A stretch of 6,509 nt of DNA from Alphaproteobacteria bacterium UBA6062 (GTDB lineage: Bacteria; Pseudomonadota; Alphaproteobacteria; Sneathiellales; Sneathiellaceae): positions 1 through 6,509 of the forward strand of contig DIYE01000082.1 of assembly GCA_002428885.1 (NCBI GenBank), written 5' to 3'. Below the pieces are notes generated by a model. The model was not told the DNA's origin. It did no database searches and worked only from the letters and a program-made list of their open reading frames with translations. This document shows positions 1-5,895 of this stretch, one piece after another. The stretch's first letter is position 1. Every line of letters begins with the position of its first letter. The position numbers were made by a program, and so were the translations under genes.

Positions 1-2
1 GG

Positions 3-284
3 ACAGTCGCCGACATGCCGATGCAGGACGGCGGCGGGTATACGGGCATTATGGTTGGAGAAGAGCCGATTGGCGGTTTTAATCCGATGCCCGCCGATAC
101 CGGAACCTGGACAATCTATGTAACGGTTCCTGATGTGGATGCGTCCACAGACCGCGCCAGGGAAGCAGGCGCAACAATCCTGTCGGGTCCGATGGATTAT
201 CCGGGTGTTGGCCGGATGACAACAATTGTCGACCCACAGGGCGCCCGTATCGCCATGATCACCTATGAAAGCATGCAGGGCTAA
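3..284 (+). CDS. VOC (glyoxalase/bleomycin-resistance) family protein, 3' part only
   Basis: This is the C-terminal part of a vicinal-oxygen-chelate fold protein. The reading frame is open back to the window edge, so the true start lies upstream, and about 93 residues plus the stop are visible. The segment has the usual second half of a COG3324-type VOC domain: a GGF strand, then TWTIYVTVPDVDAS, a helix rich in A/R/E, a GP.DYPGVGRM turn, and the ending DPQGARIAMI. Proteins of this type (related to lactoylglutathione lyase and to the mycobacterial CFP30B family) are usually small cytoplasmic proteins with one or two VOC modules. Their substrates are mostly unknown and cannot be read from this fragment. 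It points towards the TRAP operon (convergent), so it is probably a separate transcription unit. The family call is firm; any enzymatic role is not. Confidence 0.85.
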   Translation, partial: TVADMPMQDGGGYTGIMVGEEPIGGFNPMPADTGTWTIYVTVPDVDASTDRAREAGATILSGPMDYPGVGRMTTIVDPQGARIAMITYESMQG

Positions 285-291
285 AGCCCTG

Positions 292-325
292 GCGGGCCGG
301 AGCATCCCACACGATTCCGGCTCGC
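292..325. terminator. Hairpin between convergent genes, weak candidate terminator
   Basis: A 10-bp stem (292-301 with 316-325, one G-T pair on the + strand) closes a 14-base loop. It lies between the stop codon of the VOC gene and the stop codon of the dctM-like gene, where a shared terminator would be expected. Neither side has a T-run, so it does not fit a standard intrinsic terminator; the long loop also weakens the call. Confidence 0.35.
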
Positions 326-345
326 ACCTATCCTGCTTACACGCC

Positions 346-1608
346 CTATTTAATCAGAAAAGTCACAAGATCCGGCTGCCAGCTGATCAGGGCTAGAGCG
401 ATGACTGTTGTCAGCAGAAACGGTACCAGTGCCCGGAACAGATTACCGGGCTTAACGCCGGTCATTGCAGTTGTGACAAACAGCCCGGCACCGACCGGCG
501 GCGTCAAAAGACCCAGAACCAGATTAATACAAATCACGACACCGAAATGATAAGGATCGATCCCGTATTGTTCCTGGGCAATGGGCAACAGGATCGGTAC
601 AACGAGAATCAGCGCTGCAATACCATCCAGGATCATACCGACAAACAGCAACGCAATATTGACCATCAGCAGGAAAACTAGTGGGTTCTTCGTCAGGTTG
701 ACCAGCTCAGCCGCCAGGTTCTGAGGCACCTGTTCGTAGATAATAATCCAGCCGAACAAATTGGCCGTCGCGACAATAAAGACAACAATGGATGTGTTGA
801 GGGCTGTCCTGAACAGAACAGTCGGCATCTGGGCCAGTTTAAGTTCCTTGTAGAAATACTTACCCAGAACAAAGGCTGCGACAGAGGCAACAGCAGCGGA
901 TTCCGTCGGTGTCGAAAACCCGGCCAGGATACCGCCAACGATAACCAGCGGAATGATCATGGTCGGCAAACCCATCTTGATGGCTTCACGTTTTTCGGCG
1001 GGTTCTTTCTGTTCTCCGACCGGATACTCATATTTACGACCAAGCAACGCCAGCGCCAAAAAGAAGCCGAACGCCATCAGTAATCCGGGGATAATGCCTG
1101 CAATAAACATATCGCCGATGGCGATCTGCGCGAGAACACCATAAATCACAAAGAGCATGGAAGGCGGAATGATGGGAGACAACAGACCGCCCGCAGCCGT
1201 CGTCGCTGCTGCAAAAGCCCGATCATATCCCTGCTTTTCCATCTCCGGAACCATAGAGCGTGACATAATGGCGATCTGAGCCGCAGCAGATCCGATGATC
1301 GAGGCCATCATCATATTAACGATCAGGTTGATATAGGCGAGCCCGCCCTTCACCCGGCCGATAAAAACGCTGGCAAAATCAATAAGACGGCGGGTGATAC
1401 CCCCTTCATTCATTAATTCCCCGGCCAGCATGAAAAGCGGAACCGCCAGCAAACCATAACTTTCAACACCGGAAAACAACTGCTGAGAATAGGATTGCAG
1501 AAGAACTGTCTGACCGGAATAGAAGATATAAAAGAGTGCAGAAATTGCGAGGACAAGTGCAATCGGTACGCCTGCAAAGAGCAGAACCAGAAATGTCAAA
1601 CCAACCAT
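346..1608 (-). CDS. dctM: TRAP transporter large permease, DctM family
   Basis: This is the large membrane subunit of a tripartite ATP-independent periplasmic (TRAP) transporter. In this family it carries the ion-coupled transport path in the inner membrane, usually driven by Na+ and taking up an organic acid delivered by the periplasmic DctP. At 420 residues it has the usual length. It is almost entirely hydrophobic, with about a dozen membrane segments. Family motifs are visible: PLFMLAGELM (57-66), SIIGSAAA (103-110), PEMEKQGYD (121-129), the IIPPS loop (146-150) and a second TPPVG loop (369-373). The ATG follows the TGA of dctQ after a single base, and a GGAG about 10 bases upstream, inside the end of dctQ, serves as ribosome site, which suggests translational coupling. 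It is the last gene of the minus-strand operon. The substrate cannot be read from the permease; the upstream ring-cleavage dioxygenase suggests an aromatic or derived acid. The symbol denotes the family, not proven C4-dicarboxylate specificity. Confidence 0.95.
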   Translation of the reverse strand: MVGLTFLVLLFAGVPIALVLAISALFYIFYSGQTVLLQSYSQQLFSGVESYGLLAVPLFMLAGELMNEGGITRRLIDFASVFIGRVKGGLAYINLIVNMMMASIIGSAAAQIAIMSRSMVPEMEKQGYDRAFAAATTAAGGLLSPIIPPSMLFVIYGVLAQIAIGDMFIAGIIPGLLMAFGFFLALALLGRKYEYPVGEQKEPAEKREAIKMGLPTMIIPLVIVGGILAGFSTPTESAAVASVAAFVLGKYFYKELKLAQMPTVLFRTALNTSIVVFIVATANLFGWIIIYEQVPQNLAAELVNLTKNPLVFLLMVNIALLFVGMILDGIAALILVVPILLPIAQEQYGIDPYHFGVVICINLVLGLLTPPVGAGLFVTTAMTGVKPGNLFRALVPFLLTTVIALALISWQPDLVTFLIK

Positions 1609-1609
1609 A

Positions 1610-2167
1610 TCAGACCATCTCCGGCAGAGCAGCCGTCCGCCCCGTCACTTTTTCCAGCAGATTGACAAGGGCATGCAAGGCCATCGTCACCGCCGTTATC
1701 GGCATAACCAGCCAGACCCAGTATTTCCGGATCCCCAGCGTGGTTGTCGGCTCTTCATAAATAAAATTAAAGGTCTCTGCGGAAAAAGCCTGAAAATCAA
1801 ACCCGAAACGGATCAGAGAGACAGGGTCATACCAGAGAAAGCTGAGCCAGATCAGGCTGGCCGCAAACAGGAAGACCACAAGATCCACCATTGTTGACAG
1901 TCCTTTCCGCATGGAAGCTGCCAGCACTCCGTCAAGCAATGTCACCGCGATCCCCTTCCGCAAACGGACCATCATGGAAGCACCGATCATCACCATCCAG
2001 ATCATGGCGTAAATCGCCAGTTCATCGACCCAGTAGAGGGCGTAATCCAGGGACCGCGTCACCACATTGAGAAGGATCAGCCCGGTTACCGAGGCGGCGA
2101 GGATCATCATGATCCCTTTCTCCATTCCCAGGATTGTTCGCGATATCTTCTGTAAAATTCCAAGCAT
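1610..2167 (-). CDS. dctQ: TRAP transporter small permease, DctQ family
   Basis: This is the small membrane subunit of the TRAP transporter, which pairs with the DctM subunit in the inner membrane and is needed for transport. The 185 residues hold four predicted membrane segments, roughly 18-36, 47-66, 93-112 and 149-170. The family pattern is present: a short amphipathic start containing ME, then NVVTRS at the end of helix 1, WVDELA before helix 2, and IGASMMVR at its end. The loop between helices 3 and 4 (about 113-148, aromatic and acidic) looks longer than I would expect for DctQ. The gene sits between dctP and dctM. It is separated from dctP by a hairpin and touches dctM (one base between stop and start). 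Upstream of the ATG there is an AGGGG about 12 bases away, a rather distant ribosome site, so expression may be modest. The family call is firm; substrate is unknown. Confidence 0.93.
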   Translation of the reverse strand: MLGILQKISRTILGMEKGIMMILAASVTGLILLNVVTRSLDYALYWVDELAIYAMIWMVMIGASMMVRLRKGIAVTLLDGVLAASMRKGLSTMVDLVVFLFAASLIWLSFLWYDPVSLIRFGFDFQAFSAETFNFIYEEPTTTLGIRKYWVWLVMPITAVTMALHALVNLLEKVTGRTAALPEMV

Positions 2168-2194
2168 TCAGATACTAAACCCCTGTCTCCTCAG

Positions 2195-2237
2195 AAAATC
2201 AAGCCGCCAAAGAACGGATCTTTGACGGCTTGTTTTT
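2195..2237 (-). terminator. Intercistronic hairpin between dctP and dctQ (attenuator or mRNA-protecting stem)
   Basis: A 13-bp stem (2232-2220 with 2212-2200) encloses a 7-base loop. Read on the minus strand the stem is complete with one G-U pair. Read on the + strand the same position is a C-A mismatch, so the structure is built for minus-strand RNA. It is flanked by an A-run on the dctP side and by ATTTT on the dctQ side, which can extend the stem past one mismatch. It lies about 24 bases after the dctP stop and 32 bases before the dctQ start. The likely role (inference) is partial termination or 3'-end protection, giving much more binding protein than permease, as is usual for TRAP operons. 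Confidence 0.75.
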
Positions 2238-2256
2238 TGAGCAGGTTACTTAAAGA

Positions 2257-3240
2257 TTACTTGGCCGCTTCTTTACGAAGAGCGGACAGCGCAGAAGAAC
2301 GCTTGCTCCAGATGCTGTTCCACTGGTCTGTCGACGTTCCGAAGAAGTCAGGACCTACGACCTTGACATCAATACCTGTTTTCTTGACTTCTTCCAGGAA
2401 TTTGGCTTCACCGGCGACATATTTATCGATGGTGGAATCCAGATGTTTCGCCATGATTTCACGGATCATTGCCCGGTCTTCAATGCTCAGACCTTTCCAG
2501 ACTCTTGCTGAAACCAGTCCGACCATTGGAAACATCATATGGTTAGACAGAACGACTGTTTTCGCATGTTCGGTATATTTGAGCTTCCAGGTCAGCTCCA
2601 GATCCATATCAATGGCATCCACCTGACCGTTGGCCAGCGCATCATAAACGGCAGGCAGAGGCATCGGGGTCGGCGCTGTTCCCAGAATTTTGTAGAAATC
2701 CTTGATCGGTTCAAACGGTGTGATCCGGATCTTTTTACCTTTAAGATCGTCCGCAGAGGATATCGGATCACGAGAGATTACCTGGCGCAACCCTGCGGAG
2801 CCATATCCCAGTCCGACAACGCCAGCTTTAGCAGGCAAAGAGGCCAGCAAGCTTGTCGCTGTTTTACTTCTCAGGATCTTAGCCGCATGCGCAATGTCCC
2901 GAGCAAGGTAGGGAGCATAAAAAGCACCAAAATCCGGCACACGGTTTGAGACTTCCGCAATGGTCATGAACGCCATATCCAGTGCACCGGTCTGCAACTG
3001 CTGCAACATCTGCGCTTCATTACCAAGCTGGCGGGACGGGAAGACTTTGACAGAATATTTACCGCCGGACTTGCCTTTCAGTTCCTCACCGAAAGCACCA
3101 GCGGCTTTAGTCCAGATATGCGGCGGCGGGGTAATAAGGCCCAGCCGAAATTCTTTCGCAAATGCTGTACCGGCCCCCATCAGCATGGCGGCAGCGGCAG
3201 AGCCGACAACCAGATTTTTAATGAATGTACGCTTTTTCAT
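2257..3240 (-). CDS. dctP: TRAP transporter periplasmic substrate-binding protein, DctP family
   Basis: This is the soluble periplasmic receptor that binds the solute and hands it to the DctQ/DctM membrane unit. It has 327 residues, normal for the family. A Sec signal peptide is clear: MKKR, a hydrophobic core at about 10-24, and a likely cut after AFA at residue 28. The mature part shows DctP signatures: WTKAAGAFGEELKGKSGGKY, PSRQLGNEAQMLQQLQTGALDM, a GYGSAGLRQV strand, then DLKGKKIR with Arg172, which matches the conserved arginine that salt-bridges a substrate carboxylate in this family, followed by PMPLPAVYDALANGQVDAID. That arginine supports a carboxylated ligand. The ATG has a good AGGGAG site 6 bases upstream, and the gene follows the dioxygenase stop by 26 bases, so both are in one operon. 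The exact ligand is unknown; an aromatic acid or ring-cleavage-pathway acid is the contextual guess. Confidence 0.95.
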   Translation of the reverse strand: MKKRTFIKNLVVGSAAAAMLMGAGTAFAKEFRLGLITPPPHIWTKAAGAFGEELKGKSGGKYSVKVFPSRQLGNEAQMLQQLQTGALDMAFMTIAEVSNRVPDFGAFYAPYLARDIAHAAKILRSKTATSLLASLPAKAGVVGLGYGSAGLRQVISRDPISSADDLKGKKIRITPFEPIKDFYKILGTAPTPMPLPAVYDALANGQVDAIDMDLELTWKLKYTEHAKTVVLSNHMMFPMVGLVSARVWKGLSIEDRAMIREIMAKHLDSTIDKYVAGEAKFLEEVKKTGIDVKVVGPDFFGTSTDQWNSIWSKRSSALSALRKEAAK

Positions 3241-3266
3241 GATCCACTCCCTGTGTTGGATACTTT

Positions 3267-3830
3267 TTATAGAGTAACCCAGCCTTCCGGCGGTTTTCCC
3301 TTGCCGGGATGCAATTCACCGCAGTTCGGGCAGGTTCTCTTTTCAATATTATTATGGAATTCTTCATAGACTTTGGGCAACGCCGTGACAATGCCGCTAG
3401 GGTCAAGCAAGGATACCTCGGCTCTATGCAAGCGGGTTGTGCAATTAAAGCAGAACCACTCAAATCCCTCTTTCATATGAGACATACGAGGGGCTTCAAC
3501 CACAATGCCAATCGACCCCTCCTGCGGCCGCTGAGGTGCATGAATGGTATGCGCCGGCATCAGGAAGACTTCCCCTTCTCGTATCGGCACATCGTAAATG
3601 ACGCCGTCTTCATAGATTTTCAGCACCATATCGCCGCGCACCTGGTAGAACCATTCCTCTACCGGGTCATCGTGGAAATCCACACGGGTATTCGGGCCGC
3701 CAACGACCATCACAATCATCCCGGAATCATGATGCAGAAGCTTGTTCCCCACAGGGGGCTTCAATTGATCCTGGTTTTCCGCCACCCATTTCTCAAAATT
3801 GAACGGTGAAAATCTCGGATGTATTGGCAT
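3267..3830 (-). CDS. nbaC: 3-hydroxyanthranilate 3,4-dioxygenase (cupin ring-cleavage dioxygenase)
   Basis: The enzyme opens the ring of 3-hydroxyanthranilate with O2 to give 2-amino-3-carboxymuconate semialdehyde, which cyclises spontaneously to quinolinate or is degraded further. It is a cytoplasmic Fe(II) cupin. The 187 residues have the length of the bacterial enzyme. The catalytic set is complete when aligned by eye to the structurally known Cupriavidus enzyme: metal ligands His53, Glu59 and His97, and substrate-binding Arg49, Arg101 and Glu112. A second rubredoxin-like metal site is also present (Cys127, Cys130, Cys167, Cys170), typical of the bacterial form. A GGAGG site lies 6 bases before the ATG. 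It is the first gene of the operon with the TRAP genes, divergent from the LysR gene. No kynureninase, decarboxylase or 2-aminomuconate pathway gene is visible, so whether it serves NAD synthesis or catabolism is open. A related 2-aminophenol-type substrate cannot be excluded, but the intact active site favours the named activity. The symbol follows the 2-nitrobenzoate pathway naming. Confidence 0.9.
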   Translation of the reverse strand: MPIHPRFSPFNFEKWVAENQDQLKPPVGNKLLHHDSGMIVMVVGGPNTRVDFHDDPVEEWFYQVRGDMVLKIYEDGVIYDVPIREGEVFLMPAHTIHAPQRPQEGSIGIVVEAPRMSHMKEGFEWFCFNCTTRLHRAEVSLLDPSGIVTALPKVYEEFHNNIEKRTCPNCGELHPGKGKPPEGWVTL

Positions 3831-3943
3831 TAACGGCCTCCAGCTCGAACCACAGGTTTCCCGATTATCAGGCTAAGCACATCCTGCTAGTTGATCAATT
3901 GAATTAACTGGAATTAGGTATTCCATTATGAAATAACAGAACC
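3831..3943. promoter_or_regulatory. Divergent control region between the dioxygenase-TRAP operon and the LysR gene
   Basis: This AT-rich 113-base gap must hold the promoters of both directions, the standard layout for a LysR regulator and its target operon. Two symmetric elements stand out: overlapping palindromes TTGATCAA (3891-3898) and TCAATTGA (3895-3902), and the inverted repeat at 3909-3925. A T-N11-A pattern typical of LysR boxes can be drawn at 3891-3903. No strong -10/-35 pair is seen in the direction of the dioxygenase. GATAAT on the minus strand (3864-3869) or a weaker TAGCCT 17 bases from TTGATC are candidates, consistent with an activator-dependent promoter. For lysR, TTAACT (3904-3909) and TATGAA (3927-3932) are 17 bases apart but poor matches. 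Confidence 0.6.
3909..3925. promoter_or_regulatory. Inverted repeat TGGAAT-N5-ATTCCA, candidate LysR operator
   Basis: Two perfect 6-base arms (3909-3914 and 3920-3925) are separated by TAGGT. The element is 18 bases before the lysR start codon and would overlap the lysR promoter, so it fits an autoregulatory binding site. It does not follow the strict T-N11-A form. The left arm plus two bases, TGGAATTA, recurs at 5834-5841 in the other divergent intergenic region. Confidence 0.5.
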
Positions 3944-4915
3944 ATGCAAAAGCGAAATCGCCATATCAAAATCACAGAACGTGTCTCGACACGCCTCAAA
4001 CTGAAGCAGCTTAGGCTGCTGGTGGCAGTCGCCGAACATTCCAGCATCCTACACGCCGCGAAAGAGCTGAACATCTCCCAGCCGGCCGCCACAAAACTGG
4101 TAAAGGATCTGGAAGCGGACTTTGGCGTCATCCTGTTTGACCGCACCAATCGCGGTGCTATTCCGACGCCTTACGGAGAAGCTCTGGTCAGACACGGCAA
4201 ACTGATCCTGACCCAGATTTCCAATGCCGCTCAGGAGTTGGACAATCTCAATGAGGGTATGGGTGGGCGGATTGTGGTCGGCACCCTTCTCGCAGCCTCC
4301 GCCAAATTGCTGCCAAAAACCATTGAACGGATACACCGGGCCAGGCCAAATGTAAATATTGTCGTCCGGGACGGGACCAATGATATTCTCATGCCTTCGC
4401 TTCTCACCGGCGATGTGGATCTCGTATTGGGGCGTTTGTCCCAATATCGCCACCGCAAGCAGATTGCCCAGGAAACCCTGCTCAATGAAAAATTCTGTAT
4501 TGTGGCCAGAGCAGGGCATCCTCTTGCAAAATTTGAAGGAGAGGTCGGCTTTGAAGCGCTGAAAGCCTATGACTGGATCCTGCCGACAACCGACACCACA
4601 CTGCGTCGGCAACTGGAAGCGGAATTTCTCGATAATGGGGAAACGCCACCGGATCATGCCGTGGAGTCCGTCTCCTTCCTGACCAACCGGGAACTGCTGA
4701 AAGCGACGGATATGCTCTGCGCCATGCCGTATCATGTGATCGAGGAAGAAATAAAAGACGGGCGCTTTGTCACAATCCCCTGCCCGATTAATACGTCCCT
4801 CAGCCCGGTTGGTGTCTCCTACCGGCGGGAAGGTGGCCTGTCCCCTGCAGCAGACGCTTTTCTCTCAGAACTGAAAGTCACGGCTGCGGAAATGGAAGCC
4901 GAACAATCCGGCTAA
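3944..4915 (+). CDS. LysR-family transcriptional regulator (GbpR/PcaQ-like)
   Basis: This is a DNA-binding regulator, probably controlling the divergent dioxygenase-TRAP operon and itself. It has 323 residues. The winged helix-turn-helix spans about residues 18-77, with the recognition region SILHAAKELNISQPAATKLVKDLE (given here as 34-57) and the usual LFDRTNRG and TPYGEALV that follow. A linker helix leads to a periplasmic-binding-type effector domain from about residue 108, opening RIVVGTLLAAS, with GDVDLVLGRL and KFCIVARAGHPLA further on; this pattern resembles the GbpR-like subgroup, whose members often sense sugars or aromatic acids. An in-frame TGA 15 bases upstream makes ATG 3944 the earliest start. 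It carries a basic extension of some 17 residues before the domain and has no clear Shine-Dalgarno, which suggests low expression. The effector is unknown; inference from its neighbours is an aromatic acid or pathway intermediate. Confidence 0.93.
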   Translation: MQKRNRHIKITERVSTRLKLKQLRLLVAVAEHSSILHAAKELNISQPAATKLVKDLEADFGVILFDRTNRGAIPTPYGEALVRHGKLILTQISNAAQELDNLNEGMGGRIVVGTLLAASAKLLPKTIERIHRARPNVNIVVRDGTNDILMPSLLTGDVDLVLGRLSQYRHRKQIAQETLLNEKFCIVARAGHPLAKFEGEVGFEALKAYDWILPTTDTTLRRQLEAEFLDNGETPPDHAVESVSFLTNRELLKATDMLCAMPYHVIEEEIKDGRFVTIPCPINTSLSPVGVSYRREGGLSPAADAFLSELKVTAAEMEAEQSG

Positions 4916-4917
4916 TC

Positions 4918-4933
4918 TAGGGTCCTGACCCTA
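4918..4933. terminator. Short perfect hairpin between convergent lysR and aspartate dehydrogenase
   Basis: TAGGGTC (4918-4924) faces GACCCTA (4927-4933), a perfect inverted repeat that would fold as a 6-bp stem with a CCTG-like tetraloop. It fills the 15-base gap between the two stop codons and includes the aspartate dehydrogenase stop. There is no T-run on either side, so it could act at most as a weak bidirectional terminator or as a block to read-through transcripts. Confidence 0.35.
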
Positions 4934-5728
4934 AGTAGAAATAGAGGCCAGTCGCTGTTTTACTGCCTGCACAACACTCATAGCAGTCAAAGCCGACGAT
5001 TTAGGATTTTCAGGCAATGTCTGCCCGGCGACCTGAAAGCGGAACTCTCCAAAAGCACCCTCCGCCACGACCTCGTGAATATTGGCGGAAACTGTTGGGT
5101 CTGCATAAAGCTCTACAGAGGTTTCCTCCATCCCGATACCAGACAAGGCTATCGTTGCGGCAACATTTGCATTTTTGGGATAATTAAGGGCAGCATCGCG
5201 GGCGGTTCCTTTAAAATGGCATTCCGGTTCAGAAACCTTGTCCAGATCCAGAATTTCTTCTGCTTTTGATCCTTTCCAGCCAGCCGGCTTTTTCCGGCCG
5301 ATATAGGTGACCTTTGTAAGGCCTCCCTGTTTGGCGGCATTCAGGGCATCCATCGCGCCTACCGCGCCAGCGACCAGGCGTAACTGACTGCCGCCAGCTT
5401 TGGCGCTCGCATAGAGAGTCTGCTCTACGTCTTCATCCGCCAGCGCCCCCGCTGAGACCGAAATGACATCTATCCCTTTTTCCAGAAGAGAGGGACCGTG
5501 CTGAATGAGAGCCGGATGACCGCCACATTCAACGGCCAGATCAACAGTCCCGGATATCTCCGCAACATCACTCACGGCCTGTGGCTGCCCCGGAACAGCT
5601 TCGGAAGCCGCCTGTTCTCTTCCCTCCCGGCACAGGACATAACGGATTTCAACATCCGCCAATGGTTTCAGCGCCCGCGCAACATATTGAGCTATAGCGC
5701 CATAGCCGATGAGTATTATGGATGTCAT
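4931..5728 (-). CDS. nadX: L-aspartate dehydrogenase (NadX family)
   Basis: The enzyme oxidises L-aspartate with NAD(P)+ to iminoaspartate, which NadA can turn into quinolinate or which hydrolyses to oxaloacetate and ammonia; the reverse amination is also known. With the start at 5728 it has 265 residues, the usual family length. The Rossmann motif GYGAIA is at 8-13. Family hallmarks follow: AVECGGHPA, SVSAGALAD, the RKKPAGWKGS loop, PKNANVAAT (184-192), DPTVSANIHEV with the likely catalytic His218, and NPKSSALTAMS near the end. An ATG at 5791 would add 21 residues but has no ribosome site, while the chosen ATG has GGGAGA 5 bases upstream. No nadA or nadC is nearby, and the gene lies convergent to lysR, so a dedicated NAD role is uncertain. 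Aspartate dehydrogenase homologues also occur in catabolic loci, where the true substrate may differ. Confidence 0.88.
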   Translation of the reverse strand: MTSIILIGYGAIAQYVARALKPLADVEIRYVLCREGREQAASEAVPGQPQAVSDVAEISGTVDLAVECGGHPALIQHGPSLLEKGIDVISVSAGALADEDVEQTLYASAKAGGSQLRLVAGAVGAMDALNAAKQGGLTKVTYIGRKKPAGWKGSKAEEILDLDKVSEPECHFKGTARDAALNYPKNANVAATIALSGIGMEETSVELYADPTVSANIHEVVAEGAFGEFRFQVAGQTLPENPKSSALTAMSVVQAVKQRLASIST

Positions 5729-5733
5729 CTCTG

Positions 5734-5739
5734 TCTCCC
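5734..5739 (-). promoter_or_regulatory. Ribosome binding site that decides the nadX start
   Basis: GGGAGA on the minus strand lies 5 bases before ATG 5728. The upstream in-frame ATG at 5791 is preceded only by AT-rich sequence without a purine-rich site. Together with the Rossmann start beginning right after 5728 this fixes the start of the aspartate dehydrogenase. Confidence 0.7.
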
Positions 5740-5837
5740 GATCCCACTCGCATACGTCTCTGCCTGACAATAATCGAAAAGCGACACCCATTTGATATTC
5801 TTATTTATGATAACAAGATCACCGATTTATATTTGGA

Positions 5838-5846
5838 ATTATACCA
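5838..5846 (-). promoter_or_regulatory. Extended -10 promoter element facing nadX
   Basis: TGGTATAAT on the minus strand matches the extended -10 consensus TGnTATAAT exactly. No recognisable -35 lies 16-18 bases upstream, which is common for extended -10 promoters. Transcription would start near 5831 and leave a leader of about 100 bases before the aspartate dehydrogenase ATG. The element overlaps the TGGAATTA sequence shared with the lysR operator region, so a regulator bound there would affect this promoter. Confidence 0.55.
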
Positions 5847-5883
5847 TTTCTTAGACAGAGTGGCCCGACGATCAAATTGAGCC

Positions 5884-5890
5884 AGAGAGG
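5884..5890 (+). promoter_or_regulatory. Ribosome binding site for the TTG-started molybdopterin subunit
   Basis: AGAGAGG ends 5 bases before TTG 5896, a near-ideal site and spacing. An in-frame TGA at 5878-5880 excludes any earlier start, and the next in-frame ATG (5983) has no such site, so TTG is the best start. Confidence 0.65.
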
Positions 5891-5895
5891 TCCCC

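Larger units (their letters stand above)
5729..5895. promoter_or_regulatory. Divergent control region between nadX and the molybdenum hydroxylase gene
   Basis: This 167-base AT-rich gap separates two divergent genes and must contain both promoters. The minus-strand promoter is the extended -10 at 5838-5846. For the + strand gene only weak candidates are seen, for example TATATT (5828-5833) with a poor -35, which suggests activator dependence. GATCAAATTGA (5870-5880) resembles GATCAATTGA (3893-3902) of the lysR intergenic region, and TGGAATTA (5834-5841) is shared exactly with 3909-3916. No small gene or RNA is apparent here. Confidence 0.5.

Noticed and set aside
2222..2949. Open frames on the + strand opposite dctP
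   Set aside because: They overlap a well-supported TRAP receptor, show no domain, and one begins inside the intercistronic hairpin.
3309..3809. A 166-codon open frame on the + strand opposite the dioxygenase
   Set aside because: The minus-strand frame has complete catalytic residues; the + frame is His/Arg-rich shadow sequence without family features.
4049..4735. A 228-codon open frame on the minus strand opposite lysR
   Set aside because: It is fully antisense to a clear LysR gene, has no recognisable domain and no ribosome site, and reads like the complement of a coding strand.
5729..5791. N-terminal extension of the aspartate dehydrogenase from ATG 5791
   Set aside because: No ribosome site precedes 5791, the family begins directly at the Rossmann strand, and a good GGGAGA precedes ATG 5728.
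5791..5836. AT-rich stretch with TGATA direct repeats, considered as an attachment site or IHF-type site
   Set aside because: The repeats are only five bases long and there is no integrase or mobile gene nearby; it is more simply promoter-type DNA.
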